From NCBI RefSeq assembly GCF_040448305.1, contig NZ_CP148752.1, positions 4,340,001 to 4,404,000 of the forward strand: 64,000 nt of DNA, written 5' to 3'. The DNA comes from Pseudomonas fluorescens (GTDB lineage: Bacteria; Pseudomonadota; Gammaproteobacteria; Pseudomonadales; Pseudomonadaceae). Both the position numbers and the translations under genes were made by a program. The notes under the pieces were generated by a model. That model was not told the DNA's origin. It worked only from the letters and a program-made list of their open reading frames with translations, and did no database searches. Within the stretch, counting starts at the first letter, position 1; the number at the start of each line of letters is the position of its first letter. Below are positions 1 through 8,565 of the stretch, in pieces.

Positions 1-47
1 ACTTCGGGCGTACTTCGGCACATTGAATCCTTTGTGAAGCTTTGCGT

Positions 48-2849
48 TTAAATTTGGCTAATACCCGTGTGTATATTCTTAACTAAACCGGCATAACCCG
101 TTCTCTCCCTCAGCACAACACCAACTCTCCCCATATATTGAGGATCAACATTCCAGTTAGCGTCAAGCTTTGATGCAAAAGCAATATCCTCTACATCGAA
201 AAGTCTATGAGGTGAAAACAGTCGCTCGTATTCAGCATGCGCAGGTGAGGCTATGCCGTAGACCAAAGGAGTCGCCGTCGCCTCTTTGATCAGAAAATGC
301 ACAAGCGTAGTGGTTGATTTCCGCTCTGGGTGATACGTGAGCTTTTTAGCATATTCGTTTTTTTCCGAAACTGACATAAAAAAAGCCCCGTTCGTGACGA
401 CATCACCTTGATGGACTGTCCTTCCCCATGGCAGGTGTTCCTTACTAGAGTATTCAGAGGTACGTATTAATGATGCTTTATCACTTGGAATTTTCGAAAG
501 TGCACTTTTTAAATTCTCATATGCCGTCATTTGCTTTTTTGAAAAAGGCGTCAACACTGAAAGCTGTTCATGAAGCTCATAGTTAATTGACTGGGGCAAG
601 TCATCATCATTGACTCTATCATGATACTCAAAAGCGTCATCAATACTTGTCCAACCACGAACTGCTACTTTCTCAACGTTGCTCAAACCGTCAAACTTCT
701 TCACATACTCCGTCATATCCATTGGATACACCACACTAAGGTCCAACTCATCGGAAAAAGCGACTTTAGCTGCGAGCGATAATTGATGCGAGCCTAATGT
801 GTCAAATACAAATTTTCCGCGAGACTGTTGATTATTAAATCCAAAATCTGCGACTACCCGCTCAAACATTCGCCCATCACCATCGACAAGGCTTATCGGA
901 GAGTTAGCTACAAACCGGTAAAGATTCAATCCATCTATATCTCCTGCAGGATCTGGATTAATCCACCGGTTGAGCCATGGAGCGTAGTAACGAAATCCGT
1001 AGTAATACAATCCACTCGCATCAAGCTCCTTACCGGAGTAACGGATCACTTTGTACTTCGCTTCGGTCACATTATGCCCAGCCCACCAAGCGGTACCACC
1101 GTACGGATAATAGCCCTCCTGACTGATTAATCGAGCTTGCTGATCTAACTCCAGATTACTACTACCCAGATGATCGCTCAGGTTATAGCGCACTTGATCA
1201 TTCGGCACCTCCTCCGGTCGACCGGACTCCCAGTGTAATACCCGAACCCTGCTGCGGCCTGCTGAAATATCGATTACCTGCAGAGACTCTCCTGTAACGC
1301 TATTGGTGCGTAACTCCAGGCCGGACAGATATCGAACCTCAGTCCGATGCGCCACTTTTCGAGCTTGGACTGTGTGAATTTTTCGCACTCTCCGGCCTTC
1401 GCTATTGTAGACATAGAGTTCGAAATCGTTAACGGCATTGATCCGCCTTACTTGAATAAGTTGATTGAGTTGATTCCTCAAATCCCAAGTCAGCTCGCAT
1501 CCCGATTGTAACTGCTGTTGGTTTCCATTTGTATCGAAGGCAGTGGCAGGGTCGCCCCCATCCTTCTCCACACTACGATTACTGTTGGCATCCACCTGCA
1601 TTTCACGCGTAAAGGACTGTGCGCCAACGTGACGGAGGGTGGTCAGATTGCCACCAGCGTCATAACTATAGACTTGAGTGTAATTGGCTAGTTGATCAGG
1701 ATCGGTCAGTATTGGCTTTAATACCGGCAATCCACGCTTCTGCCCCCCCGCACGCGACTCTCGACCTGTGGCTTCGACTAGCTGATACAGGGTGTCGTAT
1801 CGGTAGGTACTGAGCGGTTCAATGCTCTGATTCTTAAAATAACGAACCGGTTTAGAGCTATCCCTAATACTTATGATGTTGCCTACCGGATCGAAACTGT
1901 ACGTCAGATGCTGTAACAGCGTGCCGTCCGCCTTTCGGGCAATCAATTGCTCCAGCCGACCATTGATGGGCGAATAGCAGCTATGACTGGACACTCCATT
2001 TCCCGCGGTTTCATGCTCTATATCGCCAAAGGCGCTATAGCTGACTGCCGTGAAAATCGCCTGCTCGGCCTCGCCCATCAACTGCAATTTTGTGCTGAAC
2101 AACTGCCCTGCTACCGTGTAAACACTGCGCTGCCTATGACCCTTGGCATCAATGTGGACTAGCAACTCTCCCAGGGCACCGAATTGCTGTCGCGTCAGCA
2201 CACCGGCTCCTGGCTCCAACAGGCCATTGCGCTGAGCCTCCGGTAGCGGCCAGTCCGGTTGTGCCTCCGTAGATAAAAAATGCCGTGACTGGAACAGGAT
2301 GCTACCGTTCAGTCCAGCTTCCAGCACCATTTGGCTTCCGGCAGGATCGTCGTGGCGGACGCACCGCCCGCACAAATTATGCGTAGCTGCTCCCTCGTCT
2401 GGACCGGCATATTGCAAACGTTCAATACAACGCTCACTTCCAAGTCGAGCGGTCTCAAACACAGCCACCGGACGCAGCAAAGCATCGTACTCATAGCGAG
2501 TATCACTACCACGACTGTCCCTACGACACAGTATTTGACCAGACTCAGTCGACAAACTTACCCGCCATCCCGCATCGACACTGTTGTGGGAGAGCACTTG
2601 GTGCGACAGACCGTACACTGACGTTTGGTTCGCTGGCACCGCTGCACCGGCTTCCGTCAATGCCCATAACCGTGCGTCCCACTGCGAGACCAATCGACCG
2701 TCCGAGTCATACTCCTGACGCTGGATCCGTCTTTCGAGAGGTTCATCTTCAGCGCGACGATGGTAGGCAATCGTACGCACAGACAACCCTCGGGGGTCTA
2801 TGCCTACCAAATTGGGAGTCGCCGCATGCAATGTCGAGGAAATCGCCAC
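48..2849 (-). CDS. TccC-like RHS-repeat toxin with ADP-ribosyltransferase-like C-terminus
   Basis: A 933-residue protein starting at GTG; an in-frame stop lies 11 codons upstream and no ATG occurs between. The N-terminus (TLHAATPNLVGIDPRGLSVR) resembles insecticidal Tc-toxin C components. YD/RHS repeats run to about residue 550 and the RHS-associated core (DHLGSSN, then GFRYYAPWLNRWINPDP) ends near residue 655. The last 275 residues are the variable cargo. They contain R796 (LIRTSE), S826 (FFMSVSE) and E873-Y-E875, the order and ExE motif of arginine-type ADP-ribosyltransferases. Known C components enclose the cargo in an RHS shell and release it by autoproteolysis after the core. No tcA/tcB gene or immunity gene is visible, so this is an orphan C component here. 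The toxin class is well supported; the enzymatic activity is inferred. Confidence 0.85.
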   Translation of the reverse strand: MAISSTLHAATPNLVGIDPRGLSVRTIAYHRRAEDEPLERRIQRQEYDSDGRLVSQWDARLWALTEAGAAVPANQTSVYGLSHQVLSHNSVDAGWRVSLSTESGQILCRRDSRGSDTRYEYDALLRPVAVFETARLGSERCIERLQYAGPDEGAATHNLCGRCVRHDDPAGSQMVLEAGLNGSILFQSRHFLSTEAQPDWPLPEAQRNGLLEPGAGVLTRQQFGALGELLVHIDAKGHRQRSVYTVAGQLFSTKLQLMGEAEQAIFTAVSYSAFGDIEHETAGNGVSSHSCYSPINGRLEQLIARKADGTLLQHLTYSFDPVGNIISIRDSSKPVRYFKNQSIEPLSTYRYDTLYQLVEATGRESRAGGQKRGLPVLKPILTDPDQLANYTQVYSYDAGGNLTTLRHVGAQSFTREMQVDANSNRSVEKDGGDPATAFDTNGNQQQLQSGCELTWDLRNQLNQLIQVRRINAVNDFELYVYNSEGRRVRKIHTVQARKVAHRTEVRYLSGLELRTNSVTGESLQVIDISAGRSRVRVLHWESGRPEEVPNDQVRYNLSDHLGSSNLELDQQARLISQEGYYPYGGTAWWAGHNVTEAKYKVIRYSGKELDASGLYYYGFRYYAPWLNRWINPDPAGDIDGLNLYRFVANSPISLVDGDGRMFERVVADFGFNNQQSRGKFVFDTLGSHQLSLAAKVAFSDELDLSVVYPMDMTEYVKKFDGLSNVEKVAVRGWTSIDDAFEYHDRVNDDDLPQSINYELHEQLSVLTPFSKKQMTAYENLKSALSKIPSDKASLIRTSEYSSKEHLPWGRTVHQGDVVTNGAFFMSVSEKNEYAKKLTYHPERKSTTTLVHFLIKEATATPLVYGIASPAHAEYERLFSPHRLFDVEDIAFASKLDANWNVDPQYMGRVGVVLRERTGYAGLVKNIHTGISQI

Positions 2850-3024
2850 CGAATAACCGCCTAGTCGATCAGACCAGTAAAGTTAGTCGAGGAAATGCCG
2901 GATAACCACCGACCTCAGCCGCGAGGAACTTCCGCCATAGACCTCCCAAGGCACTACCCCGTACGAAACGAAACTGAAGGGTTACTTGTTACGGCTCTAC
3001 TTAGAAACCGGAAAGGCTCCCAGG

Positions 3025-4137
3025 CTAATCGTTAATCAACTTGCCCACCCGAATCGGCTCCCGCCCGGCGACCTTCGCCTGCCAGCTGCCGGGCTGGGTA
3101 TAGCGCCCACGGTCGATAGCGAACAGCACGCCGCTGGTGCCGGCCTGCACGGTGGTGACCTTGTCGTGCAACGGGTCGACCACCTCGAACAGCGCATCGC
3201 CCTTCTCCACCCACTCCCCGGCCTCACGCAGGAAGCTGACCACGCCGTGATGCGGGGCGAACAGGTATTGGGTGCCTTCGAATGGCATGCCTTCGCAGCA
3301 TTCGGCCGGTGCCGCCGGCCAGGTGCCGGAGATGAAACCCTGCTCGGCGAGGAACCCGAGGATGGCCTCGCAATTGGCCTGGGCCTGGTCGACCCGGGTG
3401 TCGCCCATGCTGCCCAGCTCCAGGGTGGTCGCCAGGTTGGCCGGTGGAATCGCCGCCGCCGGGAACGCCCTGGCCAGACGCAACCATGGCGAGGAACAGG
3501 ATTCATCGAACGAGCTGCCGCCGGAGTCTTCACACAACAACGCCACGCCGGCTTTCAAGCGCGCCGCCAGGGATTGCCACTGCGGCCAGTGCTGCGGCAA
3601 CGCGTAGATGTGGATGGCCGCGTCGAAATCGCAATGCAGGTCGAGGGTGATGTCGGCATCGCAGGCATGGCGCAGCAACAGGCGGTGCATGGCTTCCAGC
3701 TGCGATGCCGCTGCCGGCAAGCCGTCGAGGACCTGGCCCATGGCCTGGCGAATCAGCGCGATATTGGCCTGGGCGTCGGTGCCCAGGCGATCACCGATCA
3801 ACGCGGCTACCGGCGCACTGAGTTCGACGAACGAGCGGTTGAAGTTCTTGCCGCTGCCGAGCTCGAAACGCCCCAAGTGGCTGCCTTGCAAGTGCTGGTC
3901 GAGGCCAATGGGATTGGCCACTGGCACCAGTTCGATCACACCGTTCAATTGTCCCTGCTGTTCAAGTTCGGCCAGGCGTTTCTTCAACTCCCAGGCCGTG
4001 CGCATGCCCGGCAGTTCGTCGGCGTGCAGGCTGGCCTGGATGTACACCTTGCGCGTGCCCGCGCCATAACGAAACACGCTGAGGGTGCGCTCGCTGCCCA
4101 GGTGGCTCCAGGGCAGTTGGTGGTCGATGCGTTGCAT
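3025..4137 (-). CDS. succinylglutamate desuccinylase/aspartoacylase-family M14 protein
   Basis: A 370-residue zinc hydrolase-like protein. HADE (H38, E41) matches the H-x-x-E metal motif of the AstE/AspA branch of M14 carboxypeptidases, and LDLHCD near residue 166 supplies the third His ligand. The C-terminal 90 residues (GVVSFLREAGEWVEKGDALF onward) form the beta-barrel, lipoyl-like domain usual in this family. The family removes acyl groups from N-acyl amino acids such as N-succinylglutamate or N-acetylaspartate; the substrate here is not shown. The gene follows an ABC binding protein for basic amino acids in the same direction, across a REPIN and a terminator, so it is probably a separate unit with a related job. 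It could serve the aruF/aruG pair 5.6 kb away, but that link is inference. Confidence 0.8.
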   Translation of the reverse strand: MQRIDHQLPWSHLGSERTLSVFRYGAGTRKVYIQASLHADELPGMRTAWELKKRLAELEQQGQLNGVIELVPVANPIGLDQHLQGSHLGRFELGSGKNFNRSFVELSAPVAALIGDRLGTDAQANIALIRQAMGQVLDGLPAAASQLEAMHRLLLRHACDADITLDLHCDFDAAIHIYALPQHWPQWQSLAARLKAGVALLCEDSGGSSFDESCSSPWLRLARAFPAAAIPPANLATTLELGSMGDTRVDQAQANCEAILGFLAEQGFISGTWPAAPAECCEGMPFEGTQYLFAPHHGVVSFLREAGEWVEKGDALFEVVDPLHDKVTTVQAGTSGVLFAIDRGRYTQPGSWQAKVAGREPIRVGKLIND

Positions 4138-4172
4138 GGGGGGACTCCTGATGTCAGAACGGCGAGATCACC

Positions 4173-4262
4173 TGTGGGAGCGAGCCTGCTCGCGAAGGCG
4201 GCGCTACATTCAACATCCATGTTGCCTGACACGACGCTTTCGCGAGCAGGCTCGCTCCCACA
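4173..4262. repeat. REPIN (paired inverted REP sequences)
   Basis: Two REP sequences in inverse orientation (TGTGGGAGCGAGCCTGCTCG and its complement) are separated by about 36 bp and can fold into one long hairpin. It lies between the M14 gene and the ABC binding-protein gene. REPINs of this core are typical of fluorescent pseudomonads and are moved by RAYT transposases; no RAYT gene is in the window. Confidence 0.9.
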
Positions 4263-4290
4263 GGTCTCTCTGCGCTGAAAATGATTGCAC

Positions 4291-4322
4291 AAAAAAAATG
4301 GCAACCGCGCCAACGGTTGCCA
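4291..4322 (-). terminator. Rho-independent terminator of the ABC binding-protein gene
   Basis: Read on the minus strand, a 9-bp perfect stem (TGGCAACCG/CGGTTGCCA, 6-nt loop) is followed directly by a run of eight T residues, 18 bases after the stop codon of the solute-binding-protein gene. It separates that gene from the M14 gene downstream. Confidence 0.9.
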
Positions 4323-4340
4323 CTTTTCCAAACGGCTGGA

Positions 4341-5120
4341 TTACTCGCCGTAAACATCAAACTTGAAGTACTTGTCCTGCACTTGCTTGTACTTGCCGTT
4401 GGTGCGGATTTCGGTGATCGCTGTGTTGAATTTCTCGGCCAGGGCGGTATCGCCCTTGCGCACGGCAATGCCGGCGCCGCCACCGAAGTATTTCGGATCG
4501 TTGTACTCAGGGCCGACGAAGGCAAAACCTTTACCGGCGTCGGTTTTCAGGAAACCGTCGTCCAGGTTGACCGAGTCGGCCAGCAGCGCGTCAATGCGGC
4601 CGGACACCATGTCCAGGTTGGCTTCCTGCTGGGAGCCGTAGCGCACCAGGACAATCCCCGCCGGTTGCAGCACTTCAGTGGCGAAGCGGTCGTGGGTACT
4701 GGCGCGCAGAACACCGACTTTCTTGCCCTTGAGTTCGGTCAGCGGATCCTTGACGTCGCTGCCCTCCTTCATCACGAAGCGCGCCGGGGTGTGGTAGTAC
4801 TTGATGGTGAAGTCGACGTTCTTCTTGCGGTCGTCAGTGATGGTCATGGACGACAGGATGGCGTCGATTTTCTTGACCTTCAGCGCAGGGATCAGGCCGT
4901 CGAACTCTTGCTCGACCCAGGTGCACTTGACTTTCATCTGCTCACACAGCGCGTCGCCGATGTCCACATCGAAACCGGTGAGTTTGCCGTCAGGGGTTTT
5001 CATCGAGAATGGCGGGTAGCCGGCTTCGATACCGATGCGGATCGGCTTGGCGTCTTCGGCCACGGCGGTCAGGGACAACATCGACAGTGCCAGGGCACCG
5101 AACATCACTAGCTTCTTCAT
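4341..5120 (-). CDS. ABC transporter periplasmic binding protein, basic amino acids (HisJ/ArgT type)
   Basis: A 259-residue protein with a Sec signal peptide (MKKLVMFGALALSMLSLTAVA, cleavage before EDA). The mature part has the family-3 solute-binding fold: IRIGIEAGYPPFSMKTPDGK, GFDVDIGDALC, then DAILSSMTITDDR. This is the pattern of lysine/arginine/ornithine and histidine binding proteins. It delivers a cationic amino acid to an inner-membrane permease, but no permease or ATPase gene is adjacent, so it is an orphan binding protein that must share a transporter. An AGGAG-like ribosome-binding site precedes the ATG, and a clear terminator follows the gene. Confidence 0.92.
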   Translation of the reverse strand: MKKLVMFGALALSMLSLTAVAEDAKPIRIGIEAGYPPFSMKTPDGKLTGFDVDIGDALCEQMKVKCTWVEQEFDGLIPALKVKKIDAILSSMTITDDRKKNVDFTIKYYHTPARFVMKEGSDVKDPLTELKGKKVGVLRASTHDRFATEVLQPAGIVLVRYGSQQEANLDMVSGRIDALLADSVNLDDGFLKTDAGKGFAFVGPEYNDPKYFGGGAGIAVRKGDTALAEKFNTAITEIRTNGKYKQVQDKYFKFDVYGE

Positions 5121-5450
5121 TTATAACTCCTGTGTGCGGAGGCTTTTATTGGCAGCTTCGATTGGCAGCGTTAGGTCATCGCTTCGTGAGCGGGAACCGA
5201 AGTGGCCGGCAGTCTAGAGTGGCTACAGGAGGGCAAATTACGCCGAGGCGACAAATATTTATAGAAAAGTGGCACCCGGAGGGAGGTGTCGAGGTGAACG
5301 CGCCATGACGGTGCAAAGTCTGTCAGACATACCGCGCTTTCATAACGGACCTACAGGTTTTCCGGCTCCATCCGACAGAATGGGACGACTGGCGATGCCC
5401 GGCGTTTTGCGGCACATTGAGCGCCCTTGCGTCCCATCGAGAGTAGCGTG
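5121..5450. promoter_or_regulatory. divergent intergenic region, binding-protein gene versus GATase gene
   Basis: This 330-bp gap must hold the promoters of two divergent genes. It is locally AT-richer (around 5228-5265). I saw no convincing sigma-70 or sigma-54 boxes, no riboswitch and no plausible small gene. Confidence 0.5.
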
Positions 5451-6089
5451 ATGCCCACGTTGAACCTGATCCAGCACCACCCCGCCGAAGGTTCGGGCGC
5501 TATCGCCATCTGGGCCGAATCCCGAGGGCTGACGCTGAAGGTGTTTCGCGCCGACCTCGGCCAATTGCCGCCCGTCAGCGCCGATCCGGTGATCCTGTTG
5601 GGCGGGCCTTATGAATCCAATGCCGGTCCGGCCTGGCTGGAAGCCGAACGGCAATGGCTCAGGGGCAGTCTGGATCAGGACGCGGCTGTGTTCGCCATTT
5701 GCCTGGGGGCACAGTTGCTGGCGTTGAGCCTGGGCGGGAATGTACGGCGGATGGACCGGACCGAAACCGGATGGACCACCGTGAACTTTATCGATGGGCA
5801 AACGCTGAAGGTGCTGGAGTGGCACGAAGACGCCATCGACCTGCCGCCTGCCGCGCAGCTGTTGGCCAGCAGCGAGCACTGTGCGCAGCAGATGTACCGC
5901 GCCGGGCCGACGCGGCTGGGGTTGCAGTTTCATCCGGAGTGGAACGCCGAGTCGGTGGCCATGCTCAATGTGCATTTTGGCGATGAGTCGCCGTTGCCAC
6001 GGGGGCCGCTGGAGACGGAGGCTTACGCAGCAGTCGCCAAGTGGTTAGAGGCAACGCTGGATGAGTGGTGGGCGGCGGGAAATGAATAA
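5451..6089 (+). CDS. class I glutamine amidotransferase-like protein
   Basis: A 212-residue protein. The ATG at 5451 is preferred over an upstream TTG because a GAGAG ribosome-binding site precedes it and MPTLNLIQHHP is the usual N-terminus. The GATase1 fold shows the nucleophile elbow FAICLGAQLL (C84) and the His-Glu pair in LQFHPEWN (H161, E163), completing the triad. Stand-alone members hydrolyse glutamine or gamma-glutamyl amides, for example gamma-glutamyl-polyamine intermediates or GMP-synthase-like reactions. The substrate cannot be read from sequence. It converges with the rhodanese gene across a perfect palindrome. Confidence 0.85.
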   Translation: MPTLNLIQHHPAEGSGAIAIWAESRGLTLKVFRADLGQLPPVSADPVILLGGPYESNAGPAWLEAERQWLRGSLDQDAAVFAICLGAQLLALSLGGNVRRMDRTETGWTTVNFIDGQTLKVLEWHEDAIDLPPAAQLLASSEHCAQQMYRAGPTRLGLQFHPEWNAESVAMLNVHFGDESPLPRGPLETEAYAAVAKWLEATLDEWWAAGNE

Positions 6090-6097
6090 TACAGATC

Positions 6098-6172
6098 AAA
6101 AGATCGCAGGCTGCGCCAGCTCCTACAGGCAACGCAATCCAATGTAGGAGCTGGCGCAGCCTGCGATCTTTT
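6098..6172. terminator. perfect 30-bp palindrome between convergent genes
   Basis: Arms 6098-6127 and 6143-6172 are exact reverse complements around a 15-base loop. The outermost arm bases read AAAAGATCGC on one side and GCGATCTTTT on the other, so either strand gives a GC-rich stem ending in T residues. It lies between convergent genes and fits a bidirectional terminator. It differs from the GTGGGAGCGAGC REP family and belongs to the separate TAGGAGCTGGCGCAGCC repeat type. Confidence 0.75.
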
Positions 6173-6180
6173 CGGTTACA

Positions 6181-6615
6181 TCAACACTCGCAACCGACCA
6201 CGCTGCTGGTTTGCCGCTGCACCCCGGCACTCAACTCAAACCCTTCATCCAGCCACCCGGTCACGCCGCCGATCATCTCCTTGACCGGATACCCCAAGGC
6301 CGCCAGTTTCACCGCCGCCTTGTTGGCGCCGTTGCAGTGAGGCCCGGCGCAATAGACCACAAACAGGCTGCTTTTCGGATAACCCGCCAAACCTTCGGCG
6401 CTCAGCAAGCGCCCGGGAATGTTGATCGCTCCCGGTACATGCCCGCGTTCGAACGCCAGCGGGCCACGAACATCCACCAGAATGAAATCGACTTCGCCAG
6501 CCTGCTGGCTGCCGTGGACGTCGGAACAATCGGTTTCGAAGGTCAGACGGTTGCTGAAATGCATCAGGGCGATGGCCGAGGGGGCAGCGGAAATTTCGCG
6601 AACCAGGCTGGTCAT
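6181..6615 (-). CDS. single-domain rhodanese-like protein
   Basis: A 144-residue protein. The ATG at 6615 is chosen because GGAG lies upstream of it and the reading frame beyond it has no homologous character. The rhodanese core is visible as DFILVDVRGPLAFERGHVPGAINIPG (quoted in part: FERGHVPGAINIPG), then the active-site loop VVYCAGPHCNG with the probable persulfide cysteine C89. The family transfers sulfane sulfur to cyanide or other thiols. It is divergent from the FtrA-like regulator 101 bp away, a common pairing, so the regulator probably controls it. It ends with a CEC tail that could be a further redox or metal site. Confidence 0.85.
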   Translation of the reverse strand: MTSLVREISAAPSAIALMHFSNRLTFETDCSDVHGSQQAGEVDFILVDVRGPLAFERGHVPGAINIPGRLLSAEGLAGYPKSSLFVVYCAGPHCNGANKAAVKLAALGYPVKEMIGGVTGWLDEGFELSAGVQRQTSSVVGCEC

Positions 6616-6716
6616 GGGCGGTACTCCAAAGAAGCGGTGGGTGTGGGAAGACTTTATCCGCCAACCGCTTGCGGCTACAGTGGCGTACAAGACACTCACC
6701 GGGAACTTTCCGCCAA

Positions 6717-7745
6717 ATGCACCCCACCCCAGGAATGGTCGCGATTCTGGCCTATGACGGCCTGTGCACGTTCGAGTTCGGCATTGCCGTGGAGATCTTC
6801 GGCCTGCCACGACCTGAATTCGATTTTCCGTGGTACGAGCATCGTATCGTCGCGGTCGATCAAGGTCCGATGCGTGCCATGGGCGGCATCCAGGTCCTGG
6901 CCGATGGCGGCATGGAAATGCTCGCCGATGCCCGCACCATCATCATTCCCGGCTGGCGCGACCGCAGCGCCGCGGTGCCCGCAGAACTGATCGCCGCCTT
7001 GCGCCAGGCCCATGCGCGGGGGGCGCGGTTGCTGTCGATCTGCTCTGGTGTTTTCGTCCTCGCCGCCACCGGGTTGCTCGACGGCCACGGTGCGACCACG
7101 CACTGGCGCTATACCTCGGAACTGGCCGAGCGGTTTCCCGGCATCCTGGTGGACCCGGACGTGCTGTATGTCGATTCCGGCCAGTTGATCACCTCCGCCG
7201 GCAGCGCGGCGGGTATCGATGCCTGCCTGCATCTGGTGGCGCGGGATTTCGGTACGCAGGTGGCCAATTCCGTGGCCCGGAGGCTGGTCATGTCGCCGCA
7301 ACGCAGCGGTGGCCAGGCGCAATTCATTCCGACACCGGTCAGTCCCACACCGCGCAGCGATCTTTCCCGCGTCATGCAGTGGGCGCGTGAGCGTTTGCAC
7401 GAACCGCTGGAGGTGCGCGACCTGGCCAGCGAAGCCGCCATGAGCGAACGCACCTTCCTGCGTCGCTTCACCGAAGCCAGCGGCCAGTCGCCGAAAACCT
7501 GGTTGCAGCACGAACGTCTGGGCCGCGCCCGCGAACTGCTGGAAAGCAGCGACCAGAACACCGAGCAGATTGCCGAATGTTGTGGTTATCGCTCGGTGGA
7601 AAGTTTCCGGGTGGCTTTTCGAACGGTGGTTGGCGTGCCGCCTTCGGTGTATCGGGAGCGGTTTGGGTGTGGGGGCAACACATTATCTTCGGTTGGCCTT
7701 CAGGGCCCAATCGCGAGCAGGCTCGCTCCCACACGGACGGCGTGA
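6717..7745 (+). CDS. ftrA: GlxA/FtrA-type AraC-family transcriptional regulator
   Basis: A 342-residue protein. The start is placed at ATG 6717 (MHPTPGMVAILAYDGL), since the frame upstream overlaps the divergent promoter. The N-terminal 165 residues are a DJ-1/PfpI amidase-like domain (LLSICSGVFVLAATGLLDG carries the elbow cysteine) that acts as a sensor in GlxA-type regulators. The C-terminal 90 residues hold two helix-turn-helix motifs (DLASEAAMSERTFLRRF and QIAECCGYRSVESFRVAF). The PIASRLAPTRTA tail lies inside a REP sequence, so the C-terminus was altered by repeat insertion or expansion. The likely target is the divergent rhodanese gene. Confidence 0.85.
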   Translation: MHPTPGMVAILAYDGLCTFEFGIAVEIFGLPRPEFDFPWYEHRIVAVDQGPMRAMGGIQVLADGGMEMLADARTIIIPGWRDRSAAVPAELIAALRQAHARGARLLSICSGVFVLAATGLLDGHGATTHWRYTSELAERFPGILVDPDVLYVDSGQLITSAGSAAGIDACLHLVARDFGTQVANSVARRLVMSPQRSGGQAQFIPTPVSPTPRSDLSRVMQWARERLHEPLEVRDLASEAAMSERTFLRRFTEASGQSPKTWLQHERLGRARELLESSDQNTEQIAECCGYRSVESFRVAFRTVVGVPPSVYRERFGCGGNTLSSVGLQGPIASRLAPTRTA

Positions 7746-7788
7746 ACACTGGAGATTCACTGTGGGAGCGGGCTTGCTCGCGATGGCG
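7710..7788. repeat. REPIN overlapping the 3' end of the ftrA-like gene
   Basis: Inverted REP sequences (GCGAGCAGGCTCGCTCCCAC, then TGTGGGAGCGGGCTTGCTCG) flank a short spacer. The left REP is inside the coding frame of the upstream regulator and supplies its last residues and the stop. Confidence 0.88.
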
Positions 7789-7809
7789 TGAGCCCGGTCA
7801 CCTCAACTC

Positions 7810-8565
7810 TCAAGGCTTTCGCAGCAGATAGGTATCCATGATCCAGCCATTGGCCAGCCGCGCAGCCTTGCGCACCCGTTCGATTTCATCCGCCACATCC
7901 TTGAGCCTGCCGCTGATCAGGATTTCATCCGGCGTCCCCAAATAGGCCCCCCAGTAAATCTCGGTTTCCTGATCCACCACCTGATGGTAAGCATCCTGGG
8001 CATCGAGCATCACCACCAGGCTGTCGGCATCGCTCACCTGCCCCGCCGCCAAACGCCGGCCGGTGGTGATTTCAACGGAGCGGCCAATCTGGTTGAGCGG
8101 CACCTTGTGCTGTGCCGCCAACGCCTGGACGCTGGTAATGCCAGGGATCACTTCGAACTCGAACGCACAGGTTCCTGAAGCCTGGATCGCCAGAAGGATA
8201 CGGATGGTGCTGTCGTACAACGCCGGGTCGCCCCACACCAGAAAACCACCGCACTGGCTGTCGGACAGTTCTTCATTGATCAGCCGTTCGAAGGTCTGTT
8301 GTTTGGCCAGGTTCAAGTCGTCAACACTGGTCTTGTAGTCCACCTCACCGCGCTCACGCTCAGGGCTGTGGGCTTCGACCAAACGGTAATCGTGGCCGGT
8401 GATGTAGCGTTCACAGATTTCGCGCCGCAATTCGATGAGTTTGTCTTTGCTCTCACCCTTGTCCATGAGAAAAAAAACATCGACTTGATTCAGCGCCTTC
8501 ACCGCTTGCATCGTGATGTAGTCGGGGTTGCCGGCACCGATCCCGATGACCAGGAGTTTTTTCAT
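7810..8565 (-). CDS. cobF: precorrin-6A synthase (deacetylating)
   Basis: A 251-residue SAM-dependent tetrapyrrole methylase. The N-terminal glycine-rich loop is LLVIGIGAGNPDYIT, and the family continues with VWGDPALYDSTIR and VIPGITSVQALAA. CobF methylates C-1 of precorrin-5 with loss of the acetyl group in aerobic cobalamin synthesis. ATG 8565 overlaps the TGA of the upstream phosphatase-like gene (TGATG), with GAGG upstream, so the two genes are translationally coupled. A GTG one codon earlier is the alternative start. No other cob genes lie in the window, and no cobalamin riboswitch was found upstream of the pair. Confidence 0.93.
   Translation of the reverse strand: MKKLLVIGIGAGNPDYITMQAVKALNQVDVFFLMDKGESKDKLIELRREICERYITGHDYRLVEAHSPERERGEVDYKTSVDDLNLAKQQTFERLINEELSDSQCGGFLVWGDPALYDSTIRILLAIQASGTCAFEFEVIPGITSVQALAAQHKVPLNQIGRSVEITTGRRLAAGQVSDADSLVVMLDAQDAYHQVVDQETEIYWGAYLGTPDEILISGRLKDVADEIERVRKAARLANGWIMDTYLLRKP

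Noticed and set aside
2986..4278. 430-codon plus-strand frame opposite the M14 gene
   Set aside because: It is antisense to a well-supported gene with intact zinc motifs and has no recognisable domain.
6616..6810. N-terminal extension of the rhodanese protein
   Set aside because: The extension crosses the divergent promoter and start of the regulator gene; ATG 6615 has a good GGAG site.
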